64,000 nucleotides of DNA from Echiichthys vipera. Lineage: Eukaryota > Chordata > Actinopteri > Perciformes > Trachinidae. The notes beneath the pieces are model-generated. The model was not told where the DNA came from, ran no database searches, and saw only the letters and a list, made by a program, of their open reading frames with translations. The translations under genes were made by a program, and so were the position numbers. Below are positions 12,504 through 25,809 of this stretch, piece by piece. Within the stretch, counting starts at the first letter, position 1. Each line of letters starts with the position of its first letter. Where the stretch lies: the NCBI GenBank assembly GCA_963691815.1, contig OY829658.1, forward strand, positions 19,946,471-20,010,470, given 5' to 3'.

Positions 12504-14357
12504 TACTTTTGACTGACCGTAATGCAATGCCATCCTGCGAAAACGTTGTTGTGGCCAGTCACAAACATGAAAGTGCACATTCCTGGTAGATTACTTTGTA
12601 CTGTTGATCACCTTGTGATCGTTGTGAGGCTGTTGATTTTTTGGTTTTATTGTCAACAGTAAGAAAAATATGGAGTTACATCAGCCTCATACTTACAACA
12701 TATTAAAAACCTCACATTTTTATACTAAATTTACTTTCTGTACAATTGTGAGTATATCCTAGTTTTTGCATTGTGTTTATTACTTTTAGTGCAGTCTTTT
12801 GAAAGCCCATCAATGAACACAGTGTAGCTTTAGACTCGATTGACCTATTTCGCAAATTTTATTCAGAAGACTTGAAGGGTTTTACACAATTACTGCCACA
12901 AATGACACCTCAGCTCACATACCTCCATGAATAACTGCCACCAAACTGAATTCATCTTATTTGTCGTACTAATGACTCTAAGTACGATTCTGAAAATCTG
13001 AGAAATGAACTGCAGCGGTAACAATGTGTGCCAACTCTTAACTGCCTTGTGTTTTCATCAAAATCCTGAGGTGCGGAATCAACATGGAATCCAGGTTTCT
13101 TTGTATGTCATTAGCTTGTCTGGTGCTCGAGCTGAGACTTCTCCAAACGTTTTCAGTCGTTTTCAGTTTTCAGTTTTCAGTCACTGAAACCTCTCAGAAG
13201 AGTGTGTGAGTGCAGGTGTGTCATTCTGCAGCGTGTCTGTGCGCGCACATACTAACCTTCGTATCAGTACACATATTACAGGTTAGTAAATGATCGTTTT
13301 AGCCTTTTTTTCTCCTTTGCGTATGTGTGTGTACCGGTGTGAGGCTTGTACAAGACGTGCATGTACTGCATCTGCACGGGTGCGTGTATAAGGCTTGTGT
13401 GCGAACGGTGTGTGTCCTCGTGTTTGTTCAATGCGGCAGAGGGTGGAGTGGCAGATCAATAGGAAACAAATGAATTCAGATCAATATTAAGCCAGCGAGT
13501 GAAGGAGAGAGGAGAGACTGAAAGCGAGTGAGTGGGGTGATGCACCACAGAGGAGGAGGAGGAGGGGTGGTGGTGGGTTGGAGGGGAGATGTGTTAGCAG
13601 CAGCACAGCGACTAACTGTACACTTGGGAAAGACCACTCATTTCTACGACCCAAACCTCAGTGATTTGAGGTCATTGACAGTTAAAATGGATGGTTAAGG
13701 GAGGTAGAGAGAAAACAGAGAGAGATAAATAAGAGCATCGGTGCACCGTAGACAGACCCGCATTCCTGCATCACTGGTGTTGTTTAGTGGACAGCTGCAG
13801 TGAAATGAGACTGGACAGTGCTTCTTTCTATTAATAGCTTTATTTTTTTCATTTTACTGGTTTAATAAAGATACAAATGTGTTGTCTTTGCTTCACTTTT
13901 TATTTTATTTTGTTATGGAATGCCCTTAAAAAAATGACGCCCAAATAAATTTAAAATCAGCTACTTTTTCCATTTTTTTTTCAATCCACTCAGTTTGTTT
14001 TTATATATTAGAGCATTTTAGTATTACACTTTGTTAGAGACCAATCTGTTGATGACTGAGCTGAGAGGGTCATGGTTGTGAATAAACAAACCTTGATCTC
14101 GGGTCTCACAATAGCAGCAACATCTGCCACGGTCTGCACAAAGTCAACTTCGACCCTTTCGCTTCTATCCCATCCCTTAATAACACATTTCCACATTTAC
14201 AAATCTCAGGCTAGCGAAGATTTAATTCTGACCTTTCGACTTAAACTCCCAGTTGGAGCTTGATATTTACAGCCAAACCTGTGAGGACTAGTCAGATTAG
14301 GAGTAGGCTCGACTTCTCATTACTTTACTTACATTTGAAAATCTTTATCAATGTTAG
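12504..14357. other. Gene-free DNA, GT-rich in the middle
   Basis: Unique sequence. The GT-rich segment (13195-13430) resembles decayed microsatellite. A purine-rich stretch with GGA repeats lies at 13510-13590. The block at about 13440-13500 has many AT-rich transcription-factor-like motifs. No exon seen. Confidence 0.5.
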
Positions 14358-14705
14358 TAGGACTATAACAGTTATTCTCATTGTCAATTAATATGTTGAT
14401 TATTTTCTCCTTCGATCAATTTTGTTTTGTCAATAAAATATCAGAAAAAAAGCCTACTATAATTTCTGACCTCAAAGTAACATCTTGAAATAGCTTTTTT
14501 TTCTCCAATCAAAATCTAAAATAGATTGATATTCAGTTTACAATGATATGAAACACAGAAAAGCTGAAAATCGTCACATCTGAGAAGCTTGAATGTGTGG
14601 CACTTTGCCTGAAAAATGACTGAAATGATGAATCAATTGTCGTAGTAGCAAATAGTTTCATTAGGTGGATTAACTGATTAATGAACTAATTGTTTCAGCA
14701 CTAAA
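14358..14705 (+). mobile_element. MITE copy of the common fish 'ATTAATCGATTA' family
   Basis: The ends 'ggactataacagttattctc' and 'gaactaattgtttcagcact' are related by inversion. The interior contains 'aaaatatcag', 'gaagcttgaat' and 'gattaactgattaatg', as in other copies in this window. About 350 bp, non-coding and diverged. Confidence 0.65.
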
Positions 14706-16380
14706 TGTTAGGTTTTAGTTTGGTTTTCACTCACAATATTTCATAATTAAGTTTGGAGAAAGACTAAAACGCCTTTGTCGAAGCTCTATTCCTGTTTAAC
14801 AGCACACGTAAGGTCCTCTGCTGAAATTTGATATACCGGCCGACTGTGTTCGTCTAGACTGTGATGGTGAAATCACCAGAGATTTCATCGAGTATCCTTG
14901 TTCTATTGTTGAGATTATTTTGAGCTGAGCGACACATAAGCAATGGATTGCAGCAGTATTGATATCATCCTTTTGGACTTTGACCTTTCTGTTTGTTGTG
15001 AAGTATTGGTGGGTATACCAATTATGTATGTTTAACCATTCTTGCTTCATTTACTGTAGCAAACACGTTTATAAACATCTGTTTATTGGTGAGATACCAA
15101 AACAGTGATGTTGCCTATGCTAAACATACGTATATATCTGAGATTTTTCCGCTTTGGAGTATGGCCTTGAAATTCAGGATTGCTCGGCTTTGAATATCTA
15201 CTCATCTCCCGGCAATGAGATCAAAGAATCAAGAGCCATTTGGGAATCGGAAACTGAATTAGACTTTGGAGTGATAGTGGCGAAAACAAACACATGGATA
15301 CTGAGTGCTTGTAAACGGGCACTCTCCACTTCCAGCTCAAGGTTCCTCGGCTCTTGAGATAGATTTCAATGATAAATGCCTCAGTTAGCTTCAAGTGCCA
15401 TATATCTGATGCCTTAGAGAAAATACTGTATGCTGTAAGTGATATTGTTTAATTGAAGAGTATACCTGTCCTACAGCAATGCATTCACCAGAGTCCACTG
15501 TTTGGCCTTGAAAGAGAAGCGTGAATTGCAGTCAGGACATTGAACACTATCACACAGTTGTTAATTGACAGTTATTATAATTTGCACATTGTATATATAT
15601 GGAGAGAATGATCTTAATAACATTTCACTGTGTAAGCAATTAGATTTGACCTTTCCACTTTTGTATAGTATGATTGGCTAAGGGCCCAGTATGCGCTGTT
15701 GCTATTTTAATTTTCATGATTTCAAATAGCTTGTTTTGCCAACCAATGGTCAAAAATCCAGTTATTCAATTTACCGTCACAGGAGACTAAGAAAAACCCC
15801 CAAATATTTATATTTAAGAAGCTGCAACCAGTGATTTAAAAAACCCAACAACAATCAATTGATTATCAAAGTTTTTGCTGATTCATTTTCTTTTAATTGA
15901 TTGATCAATGAATGGTTTAAGATCTAAATTAGATTTTAGTACAATTTTTTTCTATATTCTTATAATCTATATTTTGCCTGTGGCCATGACTGCATCATAC
16001 AGTTAGAATTTTCTCTCCCTTAATATTAATCAAAGCAACAATTCCTCTATCAGTCAGTTTTTATATCATATTGTCTCTCAATAAGCTTCTCGGTGCTACA
16101 TAAATGCTACTATCACTTCATATGAATCATCATAAATTGCATATTTTGTAGCACCTGATGGACCCAAAGGAGAGACTGGATTGCAGAGAGGAGTTACGTC
16201 TAGTGACGGTTGCCTTCTGAGTCAATCTATTCCACTTATGTGGAAAATAATAACTGCAGAAATGAGCTCAGCAGTGCTTTTTAACTACATCACTGTCACT
16301 CATTGCACTCACACTATAATTTTCACCTTTTGCACTGTGATTCAAGTTAAGAGACAGTGACTGTGGATACAAACGAGACA
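14706..16380. other. Gene-free AT-rich DNA with a MITE fragment
   Basis: No exon seen. A fragment of the same MITE family lies at about 15778-15920 ('aagaagctgcaaccagtg' followed by 'caattgattatcaaag'). The remainder is unique. Confidence 0.5.
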
Positions 16381-16382
16381 AA

Positions 16383-16437
16383 GAGGGACGCAGAGAGAGA
16401 GAGAGAGGGACGCAGAGAGAGAGAGACAGAGGGACGC

Positions 16438-16521
<84 letters not shown>

Positions 16522-16536
16522 ATGAGAGAGAGAGAT
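16383..16536. repeat. (GA)n tract with embedded GGGACGCA units
   Basis: A purine-rich array. Three copies of 'agagggacgcagagag' precede a pure GA run. The higher-order unit (about 24-28 bp) suggests expansion of a compound repeat. Arg-Glu or Ser-Leu open frames here are artefacts. Confidence 0.95.
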
Positions 16537-16539
16537 GCT

Positions 16540-18820
16540 GCAGATAAAATGGCAAATGTGCGTGCCTGAAAGCAAAAGAACATTAGAAAGAGGAGAAGAA
16601 AAAGAGAGTTCATATACAGAACTGAAACAAATTTAAATTTTTCTGGCAACCCTGCTATCTTTCTTAAAGAATCGCTTAATTGTTTGGTCTCTAAATTTTT
16701 AAAAAGGCTTGTGTCCGGGATGAAACAAATAAAGAGATTGCACTGAAGATGATATCAAAAAAAGAAAAACTAAAATTCTTCACGCCTGGGAAGCTGTCAC
16801 CAGCAAATGTTTGGCCTAAACCATTGATTGATCAGAATTGTTGTCTTTTAGTTTTCTGACTAACCACAACACTTTTTTTCATTTGATGCAGGCTCATTTT
16901 GTATGATAGAGGAAGTAAAACCAACAGAGAGACAGGCAGAGAGAGACAGTGAGAGATACCTGAGGCAATGATGTAGAACATCATCTCTCACCAGACAGTC
17001 TGCTAAAAAAAAAAAAAAGCATGGAGAGGCAAACATCACCATGTCTCTCAGGTTTTCTTCCTGTCTCTCCTCTTTAATCTGACAGCCCCCCCCCCTCCCG
17101 TCTCTCTCTTTCTGTCTCTCTGTCTCTCTTTCTCTGTCCCCCTGAGCTGTATTCTGTGTGCTCCATCCCCGCCTCGCTCCATCTCCCTGCCTCTAATGTG
17201 CTTTGGCGTGTGTTACCCACGGGTGCTTGTGCGCTGCTGCCGCCGTCCTAAAGCCGGGTCAGGCGGGCAGATGAAGCCGTGCGATGCTGTCTGTGACATC
17301 ATCAGTCACTGCTATTACTCACGTCTCACCTCCCCTCACTGTCTGAAACTGCCAGGGCTTTAGGTGCTTGGTGGCAGGCTGAGGGACCGAACACACACGC
17401 AGTTACACACACATAAATAGATAAGTAATAGAATTTGAAGAGGTTTATTCCAGAATTTTCTGAAAATCCAATTTGTAGGTTTTTATTACCTAAAATAGTT
17501 CCGGCTGACACAGCTGAGAATTAAATAATTTCAGTGTAGCATGCACAAATATCAATGCTTCATTACAATCTATTACTTTCTTATAGTTGAAAGAATAGTT
17601 ACTATGGTACGCTGTCAATCACTTTAGTGTGTAAAACTTTTTTTATATGTATACACATATGTATAGGGGCTGCAACCAACAATTATTTTCAATATTGGTT
17701 AATTTATCAATGATAATTAATCAATTTACTGTTTAGCCGATAGAATATTTAGAAATTGTGAAAAAAATCACATGTTGCCAAAGCTCAAGCTCAAGTTTCT
17801 TTAATATATTTTATGGAATTCAAATAGACTTCAAGACTGTGATGAAAGAAAAGTCTATAATCTAGCATGATGTAATAGTTCAGCTGGTGTGGCATCACAG
17901 AATCACTGAAAAAAGTTTGCTAAAAAATACTTTTAATTCTGTTTCTTTTTATTTCTCACCTGTGTTATAATGTCCCTAATGTGGCAAACCACAAATGTAT
18001 TTCACCGAAGTGACACAATTAATCATGAAACATTTGAGCCAGGTCTTCCAAAAGTAATTCACTTGTGTATGGATGTACAGTAAAAGAAGAGAATCTCCAG
18101 ATGTGGGTGCCGATATCTCTCTGCATGAGGTATAAGGCTGCACACAGCCTGCAGTACATCTGTGTAAAGGGGAGAAACGTGCTTCTCTTCAGTGAGCATG
18201 TGTGTGAGGTTCAGACTGTGTCAAATCGCCACATCTGCCCTGAACGGAAACACTCCTGTACCTGGGGGTCTAACTGTCACCCCTGTTGTCAGCCAATGAA
18301 GAGGTGAGACTCTGCACACTCCTTCACTCAGGAATACAGAGAGCTGGTATGAAAGCCTTCAGCCTGTATGTGGGAACACACCATGTAAATCATACATGGC
18401 CAGCACCACCAGGCACCATATGCATGCTACAGCACTGCATTAATAACAAATGTGGCAGTGTCATATACACAAGCATGAGAGAGAATGTATTTGACTACGT
18501 CTTTTTTGTCTCACTCCCCTGCACTCCCGCCATGCCCTCTTGACATTACCTGCAGCAGTGAACTCAATGTGCCAAAGAAAAAGACAGAGGGAGAGAGACT
18601 TGATACAGAAAAAGATAGGAAGGTGAAAGGCTCGAGAATGAATAAACCACAAAAAAAATAACAGTTGGAGTATAAATACCTAAAGGCATGAAGCAAAAAG
18701 TGCATTGGGACAAATAAAAGACAGAATGACAAGTGGGAAAAAACATGCGGCAAAGTAGGACAGCAAAATAGACGGCGTGACTGAATGACAGACAAACAGA
18801 ACAACTGAAAGAGACACAAA
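16540..18820. other. Gene-free DNA with a MITE fragment
   Basis: No exon seen. A MITE end lies at about 17665-17800 ('taggggctgcaaccaacaat'). The block at 17150-17340 is GC-richer, with 'ctgtctgtgacatcatcagt', an AP-1/CRE-like core. It is unique and may be regulatory. Confidence 0.45.
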
Positions 18821-18852
<32 letters not shown>

Positions 18853-18989
18853 CAAGAGAGAGGAAAAGAGAGACAGGGACAAACAAAGATCGAGAACAAT
18901 AAGAACAATGGATGAAATGATGTGCAGAAAGGAAGAGAGCGGAAGGGGAGTAAGAAGGACAGACTTGGAGCGAGACAGAGGAAAACAAG

Positions 18990-19057
<68 letters not shown>
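18821..19057. repeat. Compound (GA)n microsatellite
   Basis: GA runs at 18821-18863 and 18990-19057 are separated by purine-rich DNA. The second run is essentially perfect. Together with the GA/CT arrays at 16.4, 23.4, 23.9 and 24.3 kb, it makes this 8-kb zone a cluster of polypurine tracts. Confidence 0.95.
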
Positions 19058-19059
<2 letters not shown>

Positions 19060-19061
<2 letters not shown>

Positions 19062-21240
19062 CAGGCAGAATTAGAAGAAGACAGAGGAGGGCAATGCGCA
19101 GGCAAAAATAGGTGGCAGTGACATAGTCGCGCAAGACTGAGGAATTCTCCCTGTTGACCCGGACACATTCCTCCGGTCCTCAGACATTAACCCATGCCAC
19201 ACCACCATACTGTACTGCAGTGGCTGTCCTCTCTGTCACTGACCCATGAAAAATATCACCAACAATCTCAGGCGTACACATGCTACCAACTTATGAAGCA
19301 GCATTAACATTTCCCCTTTTGAGTGGGTGCTGCAAATTAATCTGGAAATCGAATAAATGACCCGCAGTGTGTTTACAAAAGCTCTTTCTGACAGTAGAAG
19401 CAGGCTGCTTCAAATCTCTGAGCAAACACCTTCAACAAGAATGGAAATATCAGGTTAAGTGCTCAAGTCAGTTAGCTCTGAATCAGCGGTCTGTGTGTGA
19501 ATAGGGCCCTGCAAAAACACATTGTGAAAATATCAGGGCAAGAAGGGCTCTATTGTGTCCCAGAGGCAGAATGTAGCTCTTATTCTCCTGCTGCTGGACC
19601 GGGGGCATCGGGGTGACATCAGCACAAAGACAAAAATGTAATGTGAGGCATCTCCAAAGCTAGCTTCTAGGCTAGACCACAGGCCGCTCTTTATACCCGC
19701 GCTCTCTCACTTTTCAGCAACATCTGATAATCGGGACGTGACCAACAGATGACCCTTAAACTTGTTGCTTACTAAGAGCCACAGCCAAAAGTGTTACACC
19801 TAACTGACTCAAATAGGCGTGCCAGCAAAAGGGACAATTGTCTGCGAGCTGCTTTCAGTTAGCACATATCATGACAGAATGAGTCAGGGAAGAGTAATTT
19901 AATTATTCTGATGGTGCATCGACGTTTCGATCCGGCCATAGCATAAAATGGCTGACCAAGTGTTCCTGACTGCTGAGTGCCATTAAGCAAAACTCTAGTC
20001 AGTTAAGCACTTGATATAAAACAAAGCCATACGTAGACTCAGTCTTTGGGGATACACTTACAGCACTTACAGAATCGGTTGATTATTTTGGACCCTTAAT
20101 AAATGAACAGTAAATCTTTCCTTACCTGATAAAAAATGTCTTCAGTGAGAGAGTTCAGGTTGTCTCAGAGGCTCAACCTGAAAAACACACATACATATAC
20201 ATTACCGGTTTTCTGAAAAACATGATTTATTTGGTATGACTTATATTTTCTTTTATCATAGCGACCCTTGATCTAGTTCCATCCAACCTTACTGTATATT
20301 TTCGAGATCTTAAATCTTTTTTTTTATCCTCCATTTAATAAAACACTTGTGATTGTTGTACTAGCACTTGTCAGTTTCCAGCTGGAAAAACACAAATTCA
20401 GCAGCACAAATTCAAAGCTGCTACACACAATGACAGCTTGCATGGGAATTCCTGAGGTCTGTTCGATCCATTAATGTATGCTGCGGTTGAATGTCATCAA
20501 TTATGAATGAGAAACACATGAGATTCACAGAGAGCTGGGAGAGAATCACGGGTCATGGCTCTGGACTGTAGTACCTTGAATATTCTTAACATACTTAGGG
20601 ATATTATGCAGTCAGATATATTCTAGTTTTGGAGCTAGTTTTCTTTAAAAGTTTGCATTTCTTAAGCAAACTAATGAACAAATTAGAGGTTGAATTCAAT
20701 CAGTGACTTATTTGAAGTAATTAAAGACAGAAGTAGTAGAAGTATTTGTCCTAAACAAGCTTTGTCAAATTACACAGAAATGTACGTAACATTTGTAAAT
20801 GAGGCAGACGGTCTTCAGCAAATTGAACTACTATAGGTGAGGTTATTATATATTCTCAGCCTTTAGGTGTCAGGCACTTAAGTCCATATGTGAATACTGC
20901 AGTATCTTTATGCAGCTGGGCCTCTTCCCCTTTAAGGCCCAGAGTGTGTTGACCCTGCCAGTGAGTTCATACCATAACCAGACCCATATAGCTTCTCCTC
21001 CAGAGCCTCTGATCACGACCCTGCTGAGCTGCCGCCTCAGTTATGTAAGATTACATAACACCAGGTCTGTCTGAGTAATATTTCATAACGTGGGGGTCCC
21101 ACTACATTGACATTTCCACCAAAATCCCCCCTCAGGAGGGGAATCAAAGGTGCTAGGCAGGTTTGGTAACTTTAAAGTCAAAATTTTGGAAACAAATAAC
21201 ATCCAGTTGAAGGCTCTGGCGGGGTATTTATCTCTCTTAA
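19060..21240. other. Gene-free unique block, candidate conserved non-coding DNA
   Basis: About 2 kb almost free of simple repeats and recognisable transposons, unusual for this half of the window. There is no splice-flanked open frame. It includes a perfect 9-bp inverted repeat of a D-box-like motif at 21040-21059. I infer possible enhancer content; nothing in the sequence alone proves it. Confidence 0.4.
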
Positions 21241-21378
21241 CCCTCTTGTGTCTTTAGATGAAAGTCGCAGCCGTTAGGTTCTGGCAAATTTCTGACATCA
21301 AAGACTTTTCCCTTCATTTTCTTGAGAGCTACAGCAGAGGTCACGGAAAGGTTGAGAATGGGACGCCACTAAACAAAG

Positions 21379-21405
21379 CCCCCCCCCCCCCCCCCCCCCC
21401 CCCCC
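21379..21405. repeat. Poly-C homopolymer, 27 bases
   Basis: An uninterrupted C27 run (G27 on the - strand). Such runs are rare, form quadruplex or i-motif structures, and are prone to sequencing-length error. Confidence 0.95.
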
Positions 21406-21409
21406 GGCT

Positions 21410-23380
21410 TATCATAGACTGCAGTGATGCTGTTTGCCCATAAATGTCCTATCAGTGTGCATTAATCAAATCGCTGCATATGAATTAATTTAGCACACAT
21501 TTAGACACTGAATAATATTAAAAACTAGGCCACTAACTGTTATCTAACGGCCTCCGCTATACAATAAGCTCCTTTTTTTTACTGCAGTATGTCTCTCTCT
21601 TTTTTTAAATTTCTTCGCCGTGTCCACGTGACCGTGTCCTCGCATAACTTCAATAACCTTGCTTCTTTCACAAACGAATGACAAGCCTGACAAAAATGAG
21701 CTAAACTAGCGCAAACAATCAAAAGGTGTTTCAGCACTTATCGTTTAAGGTAACACGCACACACGCACACACCAATAAAAAATGTTGTTGATGGAGGAAC
21801 ACACACTATCCCCTTGGAACGATACAAGTGGACAATCTTGGATATAGATAACAACTGTGGCAAGTAATAGAGAAAGTGTGGGCAAAGATAACAGGAGGCT
21901 ATGTAAATTAAAAAAACAGAGCAGGCAGATATATAACACAGGAGAGGATAAAAGGGAAAGGAAAGAGATGCCAGGAGATATCTGAGGGTGATACCACGGG
22001 AGAAAAATGTATACTCGAGGTTACAGCAGATGGACTGTCAATGGACGATAGCAGAATTGCGCTATATGCCATATGCCTCCGTCTACTGTTGAGGCCCGCT
22101 GTACCTACAGTACAAAAATGCATTCATGTAATCCACTACTGTCAACATCTTTATACAGCAGGCATGCAGTAATTTACAGCAAATCCTCCGTCTTTACCTG
22201 TAACTTCCCCACATCAAGCACAACTAATCTCGCCCAAATGCGCAGGTTATAAAAATAAAAAAAACTTGTTGAATTGGACTCCAGTTTGTTACTTAGCTTA
22301 CGCCCTGGAATGAATCCACCCTTATCTTTTGTTGATACCGAACCACATCGTGGACTGGGGGTTTTGTCTTTACGGGCGGACCAACAGATAGATTGGGGAT
22401 ACCCGGATGAACGGATGGAAGATGGGATAGAAAAAGGGAGAGAAGCATGGGAGGAGTGAAATATGCAATGAGAGAAGAAGAAACCCTACAATATTTACAG
22501 TTTTTTTCACGTCTCTGATTCATCTCGTTCTAAAACATCACCTTTCGTATCAGTGCTTATTTTTTTATAACAAACACAATCACACGATCATTTAATGAAT
22601 ATGAAACATGAAACGTGATTGTGCAAATCCACGCATGCGTACAAGCAGGAGTGACCGTCTGCCACTGCCGGCTCTGTTAACTCTAAATCACACCCCAACA
22701 TACTAGCACACACACACACACACATGCACAGACACACAGATACACATGACTAATACAGATAGATACACACAGAAATGCACACACCCATGCATGGGCCCCC
22801 TAAAACTGGGTGCACTCAGTGAACCCTTTCCAAAGCCCTCATCTAAATGTTAGCAGGGGTAATCCTTCAAGGAGAGGCAAAGAGAACAGCGATAACCGAC
22901 GATAAAGAGGAGCTGAAGGGAGGAAAGCAAGAAAGACTGTGAAAGAGGGAGAGAGGTGGAGCGCAAGATGGGATAGACGAACAGGATGGGGGGGATTAGC
23001 AACCTAGGGAACACATTTCTCAAACAAGAAAAAAAAAAAAGAGAAGAGTTGAAAAAATGAAGTGAAGGCAATGCGGGGGGGGGAGGACAATTCTCTAAAG
23101 AAAAAGGAAAAAGGCAGAGAAGATGCATGTATGGGGAAGGAAAAGGACGTGTTCATACAGTATACTCACAGATGAATGAGAGGGTGACCGGAGAAGTGAT
23201 GAAAAATCATGTCAAAAAACAAAAATCAAGGGCGGCCACAGGGAGCGAGCCTGAGTTTGACGAGAAGTCCAGTTTCTTCTCATTCTGGAGTTTTGATTTT
23301 TCCCCTTTTCCCGCGATTTTGCCAATTCCTATCCAGTCGTCCCTCCTTCCTAAGTCTATCCCCTACTGGTCCCCCTTCCT
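21410..23380. other. Gene-free DNA
   Basis: No exon recognised. Short CA-rich segments lie at 21750-21772 and 22708-22790. Purine-rich DNA spans 22855-23130. Open frames here are compositional. Confidence 0.5.
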
Positions 23381-23382
23381 AC

Positions 23383-23389
23383 CTCTCTC

Positions 23390-23428
<39 letters not shown>

Positions 23429-23446
23429 GTCTTTCTCGCTTTCTCC
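23383..23446. repeat. (CT)n / (CTGT)n tract
   Basis: A CT run with three CTGT steps and T interruptions, inside a long pyrimidine-rich segment (23330-23530). Confidence 0.9.
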
Positions 23447-23833
23447 CGCAGACCATGCTCTCCATTTTCCCCTCATTCTTTGCCTGTCCCCTTTATCTGT
23501 CCATTCATCGAACACTCTTTTCCTTTCCCCTCAGCTCTCGCTACAGAATACAGATAAGGTTTTAAAAAAGGTTTCTGAACAGAAGTCGGGTTCTGATTAA
23601 AAAAAAAAAACTACTGCAGAAGAATAGAAAAAAACTGTTAACAGGAAAGGACAAGTAGCTAGTGGCATTCAGTCATTCAGGCGCCACGCATAGTAGGGGT
23701 GATGGTACCTCCGTACAGGAGGGCATAACCAAAAGCAAAGAAAGCAAAAGAAGGAATAAAACAGAGCTTGTTGCGGTCGGTCTCCAATGGATAGTGAGCG
23801 CGCGTGAGGGGAAGGAGTGGGAAGGACTCCGGG

Positions 23834-23839
23834 GTGTGT

Positions 23840-23870
<31 letters not shown>

Positions 23871-23907
23871 AAGAGGTGGGAGGAGAGAGAAAGGAGAGCC
23901 AGCAAGA

Positions 23908-23970
<63 letters not shown>
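23834..23970. repeat. Adjacent (GT)n and (GA)n microsatellites
   Basis: A GT array (23834-23870) is followed about 40 bases later by a GA array (23912-23970). Both are near perfect. Confidence 0.95.
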
Positions 23971-23973
<3 letters not shown>

Positions 23974-24318
23974 GGGGTTCATGGAGAAATATCCAAGAGG
24001 GAGGGATGGAGGAGGAGTGTGTCGGTGAGGAGAGGAAAGAGGAGGGGGCAGGAATAGGAATACATTTTTTTTAACGCTCACGGTATTCAAATTTTGTACT
24101 TTTTCATTTTTTCACCCCTCTGTTCCACGGCTAATACCGTCCCTTTCTGTGAGAAGAAAATAAGAGAGGAAGAAAGAGAAAGAGCTACTATGTGCTTTGT
24201 CTCACGCCCCTGCCGTTCCTTTTCCTGGTTTCCTTTCTGCTCCGACTCTCCTCTATTCAGCCTATTTTCTGCACGTGCACTTGAACTCTAAATCCTGTTT
24301 GCTTTCCCCTCCCCTCCC

Positions 24319-24356
<38 letters not shown>

Positions 24357-24411
24357 AACTGCGCATCTGTGCATCCCTGCCTCTCTCTTTCTCTCTTTCT
24401 CTCTCTCTCTC
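24319..24411. repeat. (CT)n tracts, paired
   Basis: CT runs at 24319-24357 and 24381-24411 flank a short unique spacer. They are opposite in strand sense to the GA run 350 bases upstream, so the two regions are inverted repeats of each other. Confidence 0.9.
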
Positions 24412-24562
24412 CGAGGCAGAGGCTGGAAATAGTAATAGCAAGCAGGAGGGAGCGAGCGGGAGGGAAAAGGAGAGGGCGAGGGGGACAAAAAAGGGGAGAG
24501 AGATGTTGAGAGGGGGGGAAGGGAATAAGCTTAAACGGACTGACATAGAGAGCACAGGGCTG

Positions 24563-24669
<107 letters not shown>

Positions 24670-24924
24670 AGCGTATGAACATGTCTGCACATTTATAAAC
24701 TCACATTCATCTACCTTGGCTTTGGCTTTAGATGCGGCGATTCACAAGCTAGTGTAAATCCGCACATCATGTTAGCCTACATACCAGAAAAGAAATACAT
24801 GACTTTTTTGGGTCAAGGAAAGAAATAATTTAAACGGCAACATTTTCCTGTATTTTCAGCAGTGTATAGTTTCATACTAGTACTCAAATTTAAACAATGC
24901 TTTGGAGACATACAATATAATTAG

Positions 24925-25262
24925 TGCCGTAAGGAATGATTGGATGTTCACCATTAATTAATTCAACTACTATTTTCTTGATGAATCATTTAGTCAAAAA
25001 ATGTCACAAATAATGAAAGAGTCTTATCTCAAGCTACCAGAGCCAAACAGTGATGCCTTCAATCTACTTTTGTTTTTGAATTTACAATCAAAACCCTTAG
25101 AGGGATTCAATTTACAATCAAATGAGATGGGGAAAAGCAGCAAATCGTCACATTTAAGAAGCTGTTACAAGCTAATGTTTGGTATTTTTACCAAAGATTA
25201 CAAAATTTACACAATTAACTGATTGTATTTTTGTTAACTGCAGAATTCATTAATTAACTAAA
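24925..25262 (+). mobile_element. Diverged MITE copy
   Basis: Same family as 14358-14705. It begins 'tagtgccgtaaggaatgatt', has the internal 'cacatttaagaagctgttac' phrase, and ends in 'aattcattaattaac'. Non-coding. Confidence 0.55.
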
Positions 25263-25809
25263 CATATCTTCCCGTCATATTTCTTTTCAATCTTCAGTGC
25301 GAGCCTGCAATCATGGCATGCACACATCAGACTTTGCTCAGATTGTATCTGTAAATAACTTTAAGTATTTTTTATTGCTAAAAAAAAAATGCTGATTAAT
25401 TGATTAATACATCGACAGAAATAAACAACAACTTAGAATTCTGAAAAAACAATTAATATTTTCATTCAATTACCACGTTAACATTTGCCGGGCAAGGTTT
25501 CAATGCTTGTTTTCTGTGTTTCACACCACTATAAAAGGACCACTCATGATCTACAGTATCTGGTAATTGAAATTTGCCATTGTTTTTACATTTCATACAC
25601 TAAATGACTGGAGAAAAAATTGTGAAGTTGAGAGGTTTTTAGTTCCTGTAATTACTTTTTTTGTAGTTAGGCTTGATTTTAATTCAGTTCACAGGCTGCC
25701 TGTTGATATTGTTGCAGTTCTACAGAGGGTAGCATGAATGACGCTTAACAGCGATTTAATTACTTTTACTAGTATGATGTCAGGTCAGGGAGTAAGGCAA
25801 AGATGTGAG

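Noticed and set aside
18511..19134. 207-codon - strand frame of Ser/Leu repeats with hydrophobic stretches
   Set aside because: The Ser-Leu run is the reverse of the (GA)n array. The rest is compositionally biased with no splice or family support.
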